Source of the DNA: Candidatus Aenigmatarchaeota archaeon
GTDB taxonomy: Archaea > Aenigmatarchaeota > Aenigmatarchaeia > QMZP01
Reading direction: 5' to 3'
Assembly: GCA_017609225.1 (NCBI GenBank)
Contig: JAFCEK010000004.1
Span: forward strand, 1 to 41,322
DNA: 41,322 bases
This document shows positions 7,401 to 14,852 of this stretch, in pieces. Position 1 is the first letter of the stretch. The number at the start of each line of letters is the position of its first letter. A model generated the notes under the pieces. It was given only the letters and a program-made list of their open reading frames with translations. It did no database searches and was not told the DNA's origin. Made by a program: the position numbers and the translations under genes.

Positions 7401-8110
7401 TTTCCTCTACCTTTTCTTTTTTTAATTATCTTGATTATTTCCCCGTCACGAATATTTATTACTGTGTTGGCAAATCCGCTTATTCTCTGGTCATGCGTTA
7501 CCAGTATTATAGTATATCCTTTTTCTTTGTTTAAATCTTTAAGAAGGTTTAGTATTTTCATGCCTGTTTTTGTGTCCAGGTTTCCTGTGGGCTCATCCCC
7601 AAGGATTATTTTCGGCTCGTTTGCCAGCGCCCTGGCAATTGCAACCCTCTGCTGTTCACCTCCTGAAAGCTGGGAGGGCAGATGCGTTAATCTTTCTCCA
7701 AGACCAACCATATGCAGAAGTTTCCTCGCCCTCTCTTCTGCTTCGTTTTTTGATTTACCGTTTATTCTCATTGTAAGCGCAACGTTCTCCAGCGCTGTTG
7801 AGGAGCTGATAAGATTATACTGCTGGAATATAAACCCTATCTTTTCTCCTCTTATTTTTGCAAGCTCCCTGTCATTCAGGTTGTTTGTTTCAATGCCGTC
7901 AATAACAACCTTGCCTGTTGTTGGCTTAAGGAGGCATCCTATTATATCCAGCAGCGTTGTTTTTCCGGAGCCTGAAGGCCCGAGAATGGAAACAAAGTCA
8001 CCCTTATTTATACTCAAATCTACATCTTTCAGAACCCTTACCTCTGATTCCATTCCTGGATTGTAAACCTTTGTTATGTTTTTTGCTTCAGCAATATGTT
8101 CCTTACTCAT
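7397..8110 (-). CDS. ABC transporter ATPase, MacB/LolD type
   Basis: This 237-residue ATPase has Walker A GPSGSGKTT, Q-loop FIFQQYN, signature LSGGEQQR, Walker B IILGDEPTG and the switch His in VTHD. Such subunits drive export or lipoprotein-release type mechanotransmission transporters. It overlaps the permease by 8 bp and the CARDB protein by 4 bp, so the three are translationally coupled. Confidence 0.95.
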   Translation of the reverse strand: MSKEHIAEAKNITKVYNPGMESEVRVLKDVDLSINKGDFVSILGPSGSGKTTLLDIIGCLLKPTTGKVVIDGIETNNLNDRELAKIRGEKIGFIFQQYNLISSSTALENVALTMRINGKSKNEAEERARKLLHMVGLGERLTHLPSQLSGGEQQRVAIARALANEPKIILGDEPTGNLDTKTGMKILNLLKDLNKEKGYTIILVTHDQRISGFANTVINIRDGEIIKIIKKRKGRGK

Positions 8111-9233
8111 ACCTCAATGCCTCCACAGGGTCCAGCTTTCCTGCCTTCCATGCAGGATACAATCCCCCGATTATTCCGAGCAGAAACGCAAATCCTATGG
8201 CTGTTGCAGCAAGCAGCGGCGTTACTGCTGCTGTTACAAACCCTCCCGTGAATCCTGTCATTCCAAAGCTTGCAAGCATGCCAAGGAAAAGGCCTATAAA
8301 TCCTCCAATAAGGCTGATTAGCGCTGATTCTGTAAGTATCTGCTGGAGAACCATTCTGTTTGTGGCGCCAACAGCCTTCATTACGCCTATCTCCCTTCTT
8401 CTTTCCATAACAGCCATAATCATGGTGTTCATTACGCCAAGACCGCCAACCACAGCAGCTATTGCACCTATGCCAAATGTCATTATCCTTATCTGGTCAA
8501 CCACCTGTGAAACCTCCCTGCTCATTTCCTTTTCTGTTACAGCGCTAAGCATTTCATCTTCATCCTCTATCTTTTCTGCAATGATTTCCGTTTCTCTTAC
8601 ATCTTCAGGTATCACAAAAACCATCTGGTATGTGTCTGTGTCAAGCAGGTTATGCATGTCTTCTATGGGCATTATAATTCCTGTATCCACATCCCCGACA
8701 TTTGTAAGTTCGTATATTCCTATTATTTCAAAGTCATCGTTTTTTACAGTAAAATAGTCGCCGACCTCCAGGTTATATCTGTCTGCTATGGTTTTGCCAA
8801 TGGTAACAACGCCTGTTTCCCCCTCAACAAAGTCCCTTCCATCATGCATCTCTATATTCTCTCCAACAAAATATCTGCCCTTTGTTATGTCAATCCCTAT
8901 CACAACCCATTCCGGGCCCCTCATGGGAACCATTTTGCCTATGTACATGCTCATTGGAACAACATCTTCCAGCCCTGCTATTGATTTTATGTTCTCAATC
9001 TGCTCATCTGTTATGTCAGAGCCCTGAAACCCTGTCATATAGCCGCCCGAACCCTTTTGTATGACCATTATTTTGCCTGCTATTGGTTCAAGCTCTTCCT
9101 GAACCATTATGTTTATGCCTTCAGCAAACGAGCCCAGTGCAACTATTGCAGCTATGCCTATCACTATCCCCAGAACTGTAAGAAATGTTCTTGTTTTCTG
9201 CCTCTTTATGTTTTTGAATGCCAAGTCAAGCAT
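8103..9233 (-). CDS. ABC transporter permease, MacB/FtsX type
   Basis: This 376-residue protein has one N-terminal transmembrane helix (FLTVLGIVIGIAAIVALGSF), a large extracytoplasmic MacB core domain (about 45-255), then three transmembrane helices of the FtsX domain and the final motif YPAWKAGKLDPVEALRYE. That C-terminal PAxxAxxxxPxEALR motif is diagnostic. It is first in the permease-ATPase-CARDB unit. The substrate cannot be told from sequence. Confidence 0.94.
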   Translation of the reverse strand: MLDLAFKNIKRQKTRTFLTVLGIVIGIAAIVALGSFAEGINIMVQEELEPIAGKIMVIQKGSGGYMTGFQGSDITDEQIENIKSIAGLEDVVPMSMYIGKMVPMRGPEWVVIGIDITKGRYFVGENIEMHDGRDFVEGETGVVTIGKTIADRYNLEVGDYFTVKNDDFEIIGIYELTNVGDVDTGIIMPIEDMHNLLDTDTYQMVFVIPEDVRETEIIAEKIEDEDEMLSAVTEKEMSREVSQVVDQIRIMTFGIGAIAAVVGGLGVMNTMIMAVMERRREIGVMKAVGATNRMVLQQILTESALISLIGGFIGLFLGMLASFGMTGFTGGFVTAAVTPLLAATAIGFAFLLGIIGGLYPAWKAGKLDPVEALRYE

Positions 9234-9276
9234 ATATTAGAATAGAAGCATTAGGTTAAAATGCTTTATCCGGAGC

Positions 9277-10413
9277 TTACATTATCCATTCGGTTCCTTC
9301 AGAGCAGGATTTTATTTTTTTCATTACCATTTCAATATCATTCAGGGTAATGTCCCTGCCTCCAAGCCCTGCTATGAATCCTGATATTTTTGGCCTTTTC
9401 TCCAGGTCATAGAGCGCAGCCTTTACCTCATCATACAAAGCCCCGTTCGCACCGAATGAAATGTCCTTTTCCAGAACACCCAGGGATTTCAGATTCCTGC
9501 ATTTGTCTGCCAGCTCCTGTGCAGGAAAGGGTCTCAGGCTCTTAATCCTGATAAGGCCTGTATTCTCCTTTTCCAGGAGCTCCCTGACTGTGCCTGCAAC
9601 AGAACCAATGGTTATTACTGCATGCTCCTTCCCTTCCAGATTTGATGTTTCTATTATTCCATTGCCATAGCCCCTGCCTGAAATGCCTGCAAACTCCCTG
9701 TTCACTTTTTTTATAGCATCCCTTGCCTCTTCCATTGCATCCTGCTGCTGCTTTTTGAACTTAATATAATATTCAGGTGAGCCCACAGGGCCTATGGTTA
9801 CAGGCTTTGACGGGTTCAGGGTTACCCTGGGCCTGAAGTCAGGAAGGAATTTTTTAACCTCTGCAGAATCCAGAAAATTTACAGGCTCATATGTATGGGA
9901 AATAACAAAGCCGTCAAGGCAGACCATTACAGGCAGCATTATTTCTTCGGCAATCTTAAATGCCTGTATATGGGTGTCATATGCCTCCTGGGCATTTTCC
10001 ACATAAAGCTGAATCCATCCTGAATCCCTCTGGGCAAAGCTGTCCTGCTGGTCGTTCCATATATTCAGGGGAGAGTTAAGTGCCCTGTTTGCCACTCCCA
10101 TTACTATCGGCAGCCTCATGCCTGAGGCTGAGAAAAGCATCTCATGCATAAGGGCGATGCCCTGCGATGCTGTTGCAGTATATGTTCTGACTCCTGTTGC
10201 AGATGCGCCTATGCATGCTGCCATTGCAGACTGCTCTGACTCAACCCTCACATATTCGGCATCAATCTCCCCGTTGGCAGCCATCTCTGCCAGCGCTTCG
10301 CTTATAAGCGTCTGCGGGGTGATGGGATAGGCAGCAATAACCCCCGGCCTGCACTGCTTCACTGCCTCTGCAACTGCCTGCGCACCTGAAAACACCCTTT
10401 TCCCTTCCTTCAT
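9277..10413 (-). CDS. porA: Pyruvate:ferredoxin oxidoreductase subunit alpha
   Basis: This 378-residue subunit starts MKEGKRVFSGAQAVAEAVKQ and has the YPITPQT motif of the alpha (pyrimidine-binding) subunit, plus ESEQSAMAACIGASATGVRT. With the gamma, delta and beta subunits it oxidises pyruvate to acetyl-CoA, reducing ferredoxin. The ATG at 10413 overlaps the cutA stop (ATGA), which sets the start. The beta subunit (porB) lies 29.6 kb away at 40027-40929. Confidence 0.94.
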   Translation of the reverse strand: MKEGKRVFSGAQAVAEAVKQCRPGVIAAYPITPQTLISEALAEMAANGEIDAEYVRVESEQSAMAACIGASATGVRTYTATASQGIALMHEMLFSASGMRLPIVMGVANRALNSPLNIWNDQQDSFAQRDSGWIQLYVENAQEAYDTHIQAFKIAEEIMLPVMVCLDGFVISHTYEPVNFLDSAEVKKFLPDFRPRVTLNPSKPVTIGPVGSPEYYIKFKKQQQDAMEEARDAIKKVNREFAGISGRGYGNGIIETSNLEGKEHAVITIGSVAGTVRELLEKENTGLIRIKSLRPFPAQELADKCRNLKSLGVLEKDISFGANGALYDEVKAALYDLEKRPKISGFIAGLGGRDITLNDIEMVMKKIKSCSEGTEWIM

Positions 10414-10842
10414 TTTGTCACCTCGGTTATCCAGTTCAGGAAATCCCTGCTGCCCTTTATTTTCCAGCTTACAATGCATGGGATTTCATAACTGTGCATT
10501 TCCTTTGTCCTTTTTATCAGTATGTTTTCCAGCTCCTGTTTTGTTTTGAGTATTATTCCTGCCTCCCTGCATTTCTCAATCTTTCCCTTCCAGGGAAACA
10601 ATGATTCTATTTCAGGTATGATGTTTGCACATGCTGCCAGCTTTTCCTCAAGCAGCGCACTGGCTATATTCTCTGCTTCTTTTTTTCCTTTTGCTGTTAT
10701 GTAAATAATGTTGCCTCCGTATATCCGCCGACTTAAAGTCGGCGGTTTTCTTGGCGAGGCAACAGCTGTTGAACCAAGCTATACATCCACTGTTTGAAAA
10801 CAATGGTTTTCTCTGGTTCAGCATAATGACATGCCCGCTCAT
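10410..10842 (-). CDS. cutA: CutA-like protein gene split by a 118-bp element
   Basis: Joining 10842-10823 to 10704-10410 gives a 104-residue frame: MSGHVIIYITAKGKKEAENI, then SALLEEKLAACANIIPEIESLFPWKG, an intact CutA (divalent-ion tolerance family, trimeric ferredoxin-like fold, usual length 100-110). Without the join, the first exon runs out of frame. The ATG overlaps the porD stop and the stop overlaps the porA start (both ATGA), so the gene's true ends are fixed by coupling on both sides. This strongly suggests that the element is removed from the RNA, or was inserted very recently. Confidence 0.82.
10705..10822 (-). mobile_element. 118-bp double-hairpin element inside cutA
   Basis: The element is flanked by ATTAT direct repeats (10823-10827 and 10705-10709). 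It folds into two side-by-side hairpins: GCTGAACCA/TGGTTCA, capped by an 8-bp CCATTGTT/AACAGTGG hairpin with a TTCA loop, and GTTGCCTC/GAGGCAAC, capped by CCGCCGACTT/AAGTCGGCGG. The palindrome CAACAGCTGTTG joins them. It is about 90% identical to the copy at 18984-19099 in the 23S gene. No BHB motif fits the ends. It is either a new type of intron or a small transposable element with 5-bp repeats. Confidence 0.8.
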
Positions 10843-11135
10843 TTTTTATCCCCCTTTCTCAGCACTATTGCCTTTACAGGGCATTCCTTTATGCATACAA
10901 GGCAGCCCTTGCAGTAATCATAATCTATTACCGCCCTTCTCTTTCCTTCTTTCTCAACAATCTTTATGCCCCCTTCAGGGCAAACCCAGACGCACATACC
11001 GCAGCCTGCACATTTTTCAGTAATCTCCGGTGTTGAGCTTCTCCATGAACCTGTTTTGTTCTTCCTTGCAGAGCCTGTTTCTGTTATAATGCCTGCTGTG
11101 CTTGCTTCTCTTTCCTTATTCTCCTTCCGTGGCAT
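10839..11135 (-). CDS. porD: Pyruvate:ferredoxin oxidoreductase subunit delta (ferredoxin)
   Basis: This 98-residue subunit has two 4Fe-4S motifs, CAGCGMCVWVCPEG (about 43-56) and CKGCLVCIKECP (about 74-85). It passes electrons to external ferredoxin. It starts inside the porG 3' end (20-bp overlap), and its TGA overlaps the cutA ATG. I chose MPRKENKER at 11135; the next upstream ATG is at 11153. Confidence 0.93.
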   Translation of the reverse strand: MPRKENKEREASTAGIITETGSARKNKTGSWRSSTPEITEKCAGCGMCVWVCPEGGIKIVEKEGKRRAVIDYDYCKGCLVCIKECPVKAIVLRKGDKK

Positions 11136-11652
11136 TGTATGCCTCCTCAACAAGTTTTTTGTTCATCTCTCCAATCTTTCCCGGAAATTTTTCCTCAACA
11201 ACGCTCAGAACAGACTGCAGGGAAACAATTCTTGTGATTTTCGCAAACACCCCGAGCATTGCTGTGTTCACAATGTTTTTGCCAATCATATCAAGGGCAA
11301 GTTTTGTTGCATCAAAACAGCAGATCCTCTGGTTGGGATTTCCTGTGCTTATCTGCTCTCCTGAATTGACGATTATGGTTGAGTCCTCTTTAAGGCCTTC
11401 CGAAACCTCGGGCAGGCCCAGCAGTCCGGAGTCAAGCACAATCACATAATCCGGATTGTATATCTGGCTTCTCAGGGTTATGGGATTTCCTGATATCCTG
11501 CAAAATGCCCTGACAGGCGCACCTCTCCTTTCAGGACCAAATGAAGGGAATGCCTGGGAATACTTGCCGTCATATCCTGCTGCCTTTGCCAGCAGCTCAA
11601 CAAGGGTGACTGCTCCCATTCCCCCTCTTCCATGAACCCTTATCTCAATCAT
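11116..11652 (-). CDS. porG: Pyruvate:ferredoxin oxidoreductase subunit gamma
   Basis: This 178-residue subunit starts MIEIRVHGRGGMGAVTLVEL, the gamma-domain signature, with SFGPERRGAPVRAF. It is the first gene of porG-porD-cutA-porA. I chose the ATG at 11652; a TTG lies three codons upstream. A TATA-like stretch (GATTTATAAATAATAC on the coding strand, near 11675) lies just upstream. Confidence 0.94.
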   Translation of the reverse strand: MIEIRVHGRGGMGAVTLVELLAKAAGYDGKYSQAFPSFGPERRGAPVRAFCRISGNPITLRSQIYNPDYVIVLDSGLLGLPEVSEGLKEDSTIIVNSGEQISTGNPNQRICCFDATKLALDMIGKNIVNTAMLGVFAKITRIVSLQSVLSVVEEKFPGKIGEMNKKLVEEAYNATEGE

Positions 11653-11713
11653 AGATACCAATTCATTAAAGAAAGATTTATAAATAATACATCAAAGTTA
11701 GTTGAAAGACGAA

Positions 11714-12532
11714 TTAGCTAAACCTGTATCCCATTCCCTCCAGGATTTTTTTCATTTTCAGTGAGTCCTTCCATGTTACCGGACTCTCTGATATTATCGT
11801 GATATTAAGCCTTCTTTTCAGTATCTCCTTTGCAAATGCCCTGAAATCAGGGCTGTGGTCAAGAACAAGGTGCATCCTTTCTCCCTTGGCTGTATATTCT
11901 ATATTTGAAAAATGGCAGTGTAGATGCTTCAGCTTCAGTGGCTTCAGCCTGTCCAGAACCTCAGCAAAATCAATCTTTCCGTAATTTCTTGCATAGATAT
12001 GCGCAGGGTCAATGCACAGGGAGCATCCTGTTTCCTTTGCAAGCCTTATGGTTTCTTCAAGGCTTCCAAGGGCTGAATGCTTTCCTGTGGTTTCCGGGGA
12101 AAGCAGAACATTCCATTTTTTCTTTTCTATTGTTCTCAGCATATCAAGAATATGCTCCTTTGTTGTCTGATACACATCCTCTTTGTCATTTTTCCCGAAA
12201 TATGCAGGATGGAAAACAACATGCCTGGCACCCATGTAATGCCCTCTCTCGCAGGAATCCAGGATTCTTTTCTTGCTTTCCTCCTGCTTTCTTTTCTCAT
12301 CAGAGGCAAGGTTTATGTAATAGGGGGCATGCACCGAGAGCTCAATGCCTGTTCTTTCCCTTTCCTTTCCTATTTCTCTTGCCAGCCCATTACCCATCTT
12401 CACTCCCCTGACAAATTCAACTTCCATTGCCTGAAGTCCAAGTTCCCTGACCTTTGAAACGCCTTCAAGCGTAGAGTTCGCAGGGGAACCTGCAGGTCCC
12501 AGCTTTATGTCTGCTTTCATGTTATTTTCCAT
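11714..12532 (-). CDS. Endonuclease IV-like TIM-barrel protein
   Basis: This 272-residue TIM barrel has the metal-binding pattern of AP endonuclease family 2: HAPYYINLAS (about 66-75), FHPAYFG, SPETTGKHSALG, CIDPAHIYARNYG and HCHFSNIEYTAKG. Archaeal Nfo-like enzymes cut DNA at abasic sites. It overlaps the next barrel gene upstream by 16 bp. Sugar isomerase function is the alternative, but the HAPY and ET..G motifs favour the nuclease. Confidence 0.8.
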   Translation of the reverse strand: MENNMKADIKLGPAGSPANSTLEGVSKVRELGLQAMEVEFVRGVKMGNGLAREIGKERERTGIELSVHAPYYINLASDEKRKQEESKKRILDSCERGHYMGARHVVFHPAYFGKNDKEDVYQTTKEHILDMLRTIEKKKWNVLLSPETTGKHSALGSLEETIRLAKETGCSLCIDPAHIYARNYGKIDFAEVLDRLKPLKLKHLHCHFSNIEYTAKGERMHLVLDHSPDFRAFAKEILKRRLNITIISESPVTWKDSLKMKKILEGMGYRFS

Positions 12533-13323
12533 AGTTTCTTTACAAGGCGCAAAGATTCTTTCAGCACATCATTGCCTGTAAAAACCTCCAGGGTTATAGT
12601 GCCATTATAGCCTATTCTTTTGAGTTCCCTTACAACATCTTCATAGTCAATATTTCCCATGCCTAGGGCAAGATGCTCATCTTCCTCTCCATGATTGTCA
12701 TGAATATGTATATGCACGAGCTTTTTCCTGAATCTCCTTATGTATTTTGATATCTCATGCATGCCTCCCACTATAAACGCATGCCCAACATCAAGATGCA
12801 CATAAAGGTTTTTTGTATGCTCTATTATGTACCTGAAGTCATCAAACTCTCTTATCTCTCCCTTACCTGCTGTGTTTTCCAGCATTATCTTTACCCCAAA
12901 CCTTTTGCCGAGCTCCACAAGCTCCTTCATTGATTCAGAAAAATTTTTCAGCAGCTGTTTTTTTGATTTTTTGTTGCGCAGGAACATACCCATTGAATGG
13001 GCATGGAAATTTACAAGTTCTATGCCAAGCTCTGCAGAGGCCCATATTGCCTTCTTTGCCTCATTAAGCCATGCATCCCTTACCCCCTCATGCAGCGCGC
13101 CAAGCTCCATAAACCAGCTTGTATGCGCTATTGCATTCATTCCCTGCTTCTTCAGCAGATTCAGTATTTCCTTTTTCCTTTCAAGAACAATTTCAGGGAA
13201 TCCAAGAGGCCCCTCCATTCCAATTTCCACAAAATCAAACCCAAGTTTTTTTGCAAGCTTTATCTCCTTTAGTATGTCCCTGGTCGGGTTTGTAAGGTAT
13301 CCAAATTCTGGCATATATAACAT
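12517..13323 (-). CDS. Sugar phosphate isomerase/epimerase-like TIM barrel
   Basis: This 268-residue protein belongs to the xylose-isomerase-like barrel superfamily. Metal ligands are visible in VEIGMEG, NFHAHS, IMLENTAGKGE, LDVGHAF and VHIHIHDNHGE, with a final TLEVF. The LENTAGKGE motif also occurs in endonuclease IV relatives, so substrate and reaction are uncertain. Start MLYMPEFGYL at 13323 (or MPEF at 13314). It overlaps the endonuclease IV-like gene. Confidence 0.78.
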   Translation of the reverse strand: MLYMPEFGYLTNPTRDILKEIKLAKKLGFDFVEIGMEGPLGFPEIVLERKKEILNLLKKQGMNAIAHTSWFMELGALHEGVRDAWLNEAKKAIWASAELGIELVNFHAHSMGMFLRNKKSKKQLLKNFSESMKELVELGKRFGVKIMLENTAGKGEIREFDDFRYIIEHTKNLYVHLDVGHAFIVGGMHEISKYIRRFRKKLVHIHIHDNHGEEDEHLALGMGNIDYEDVVRELKRIGYNGTITLEVFTGNDVLKESLRLVKKLWKIT

Positions 13324-13363
13324 TTTTTTCTCTCTGCTATAAAAAAGGCTTGCAGTTTCCGTA

Positions 13364-13519
13364 TTAAACAAACCTTAAAAGAAGAAGCGCTCCTATTATC
13401 AAAACGCATACAGCAACAACATATTCCGGCTTTATCTTTATTGCTTCCTGGGACTCATCAAAATACCTGATAAGCCCTGCCGTGCTCTGTGGCATCTGAA
13501 TTCTGTCTTTTTTTGCCAT
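13364..13519 (-). CDS. Protein translocase subunit SecG/Sec61-beta
   Basis: This 51-residue protein, MAKKDRIQMPQSTAGLIRYF, then DESQEAIKIKPEYVV and one transmembrane helix (VCVLIIGALLLLRFV), matches archaeal Sec61-beta, with the AGLIRYFDE and IKIKP signatures. It is part of the SecYE-beta channel. It follows RNase P RNA on the same strand and may share its transcript. Confidence 0.9.
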   Translation of the reverse strand: MAKKDRIQMPQSTAGLIRYFDESQEAIKIKPEYVVAVCVLIIGALLLLRFV

Positions 13520-13552
13520 AATAATCTTTTGGTTTTTGTCAAATTTAAGTGA

Positions 13553-13920
13553 CTGGTGTGCTGTGCATAGCCCCCTTTTTGTCATCTCCTGGGATTTTAA
13601 TCCCAATGGAGGTGATAGCATTTGTCTCTGCACCTTTGCCCGGAACTGAATCCGGGTGTAGCTTGCACCCCGCAACACCAAGCATTTTCATCTGCCGTCT
13701 TTTTCTCAGCTCGCTGGTTTTACTCTGTTGCCAGAGGGTTCCCAGCTCAATGCTCCGAAGCCGGAGTTTTTTTCTGTTCTTGATGTAAGCTTCTCAGCTT
13801 CCGCCTTCCGGCGGTGCGTTGCCCATAAAGCAATGGACAGGTGAGGGGAGCTTCCTCTCCAGCCAGGAACCTGCCCGCAAGGAGCCGGACCGGAGGAGAA
13901 ACTATCTGCACAGCTCACCA
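13553..13920 (-). ncRNA. rnpB: RNase P RNA
   Basis: The ends pair as helix P1: GGTGAGCTGTGCA near 13919 with TGCACAGCACACC near 13568-13556. The conserved region I (GAGAGGAAGCTCCCC near 13838-13824) pairs with region V (GACAAAAAGGGGGCT near 13585-13571) as helix P4, AGC-CCCC with GGGGGCT, leaving the universally conserved bulged U. A TATA box lies 25-30 bases upstream. The length of about 368 nt is somewhat above the usual archaeal size, so a mini-intron here too cannot be excluded. It matures tRNA 5' ends. Confidence 0.8.
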
Positions 13921-13938
13921 ATAAAAAAATTGTAAAGG

Positions 13939-13954
13939 GGGTTTATAAAGGTTA
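13939..13954 (-). promoter_or_regulatory. TATA box of rnpB
   Basis: On the minus strand the sequence reads CCTTTATAAACC, about 25 bases before the predicted 5' end of RNase P RNA, the usual archaeal spacing. Confidence 0.65.
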
Positions 13955-14009
13955 TACGCATTGGCTGTCTTAAGTTAACAGTATGAATAGCAGCATGTCT
14001 AAACAAACT

Positions 14010-14062
14010 AAATTTTAGAAATAGAAAGATAAAGGCAGGTTATCCTATTGGTCGCCTGTCTT
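14010..14062 (-). terminator. rRNA operon 3' hairpin and T-rich tail
   Basis: Downstream of 23S on the minus strand, GACAGG (14060-14055) pairs with CCTGCC (14039-14034), followed by a T-rich run (TTTATCTTTCTATTTC). This is the likely end of the rRNA transcript. Confidence 0.5.
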
Positions 14063-14204
14063 TTTTTAGCTTTCGTAAAGAGAGGCTTTAACAAGGACAT
14101 GTCAGGGATTAGTAACCGTGGGTTGAATATCTCGCCGAAGCTTGATACTTACGCCCCGGTCCTATCAGCCCGTCGTCTACGGGACCTTCCTCTTCGCACC
14201 GCTA

Positions 14205-14249
14205 ATGGCAGCAGAACTGCCTGTTAAATCAGCATTAGCAGTATCTGCA
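14205..14249 (-). other. BHB mini-intron 23S-32 (45 nt)
   Basis: Central helix GGCA/TGCC, bulges AC|T and AT|T. The core ACTGCTAATGCTGATTTAAC belongs to the shared mini-intron family. The exon junction becomes GGCAAC-TAGCGG. Confidence 0.7.
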
Positions 14250-14305
14250 GTTGCCTAGCAGTTTGAAGAATGATTGCCTAGTTTTAGGGACGGCTTCAAG
14301 CTTAG

Positions 14306-14362
14306 TTAGGCCCGGAAGAAATATATATACCTATTCGTTCTGTATTCTTACCTTCTTCTGGT
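14306..14362 (-). other. BHB mini-intron 23S-31 (57 nt)
   Basis: Central helix AGGC/GCCT, bulges AT|A and AA|C, inner helix GAAGAA/TTCTTC. Splicing gives GAAGGCAT-CTAAGC, the universal sequence. Confidence 0.85.
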
Positions 14363-14375
14363 ATGCCTTCAGCTT

Positions 14376-14422
14376 ATGGACAGCAGACAACCCGTTAAAC
14401 CAGAGTTATGGCTGTCATGCTA
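14376..14422 (-). other. BHB mini-intron 23S-30 (47 nt)
   Basis: Central helix GGAT/GTCC, bulges AA|T and AT|A. The core has GACAGCC and CTGGTTTAAC (shared family). Splicing restores ACGGATAA-AAGCTGAAGG. Confidence 0.85.
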
Positions 14423-14453
14423 TTATCCGTTATGGCGTAGCTACCCGGCGATG

Positions 14454-14504
14454 CCTATGACAGCAAGACAGCTTATATATAACCAGGGTTGCTGTCAGGC
14501 TGTT
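14454..14504 (-). other. BHB mini-intron 23S-29 (51 nt)
   Basis: Central helix TGTG/CATA, bulges AA|A and GG|C, inner helix with GACAGC/GCTGTC. The junction lies between CCGGTTGTGAA and CATCGCCGGGTAGC. Confidence 0.7.
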
Positions 14505-14545
14505 TTCACAACCGGTACACCAGAGGCCACGATTCCTCGTTCCTT

Positions 14546-14593
14546 TTATACCGAGGACTGCCTTGTTAAACCAATATTAGCAGTCATACTCGT
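14546..14593 (-). other. BHB mini-intron 23S-28 (48 nt)
   Basis: Central helix GTAC/GTAT, bulges GA|A and AA|A. The core GACTGCTAATATTGGTTTAA is a clean copy of the family consensus. Splicing restores AGTACGA-AAGGAACGAGG at the sarcin-ricin loop. Confidence 0.88.
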
Positions 14594-14622
14594 TCGTACT
14601 GAAGGAACCTTCCCCTCAGGCA

Positions 14623-14673
14623 TTGTAGGCAGACTTAGGTCAGTATTCAATCGCATTTGACCTAAGTCAAGCT
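14623..14673 (-). other. BHB mini-intron 23S-27 (51 nt)
   Basis: Central helix GTAG/CTAC, bulges AT|A and AA|T, inner helix GACTTAGGTCA/TGACCTAAGTC. The junction is GGTGTAGAT-TGCCTGAGGGG. Confidence 0.85.
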
Positions 14674-14707
14674 ATCTACACCCCCAGCAGATAAAGACCA
14701 TACTGGC

Positions 14708-14795
14708 TTGTGCCGCGGCTTGGACATTTTTAGAGCTAATTCTAGTCGAATAGCTCTTAAAGACTGCAACATTTGGTGTTGTGTCCAAACCACGT
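14708..14795 (-). other. BHB intron 23S-26 (88 nt)
   Basis: Central helix GTGC/GCAC, bulges GA|A and AA|G, inner helix CGTGGTTTGGACA paired with TGTCCAAGCCGCG. Splicing gives ACGGTGCGA-GCCAGTATGGTC, as in other archaea. Confidence 0.85.
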
Positions 14796-14852
14796 TCGCA
14801 CCGTATTTAACCCAGTTAACGTGGCTCTTTGATGAGTGAACACCTCCACCCT

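Noticed and set aside
7080..8066. Plus-strand frame of 328 codons
   Set aside because: It lies opposite the CARDB protein and ABC ATPase, which have clear motifs; its sequence is low-complexity and matches no family.
10705..10822. cutA insert as an ordinary BHB intron
   Set aside because: I tried every cut position within the ATTAT repeats in both helix arrangements; none gives a 4-bp central helix with 3-nt bulges, unlike the rRNA and tRNA introns.
13550..14100. 5S rRNA downstream of 23S
   Set aside because: No 5S-like helices or conserved loop were found; the region is trailer, terminator and RNase P RNA.
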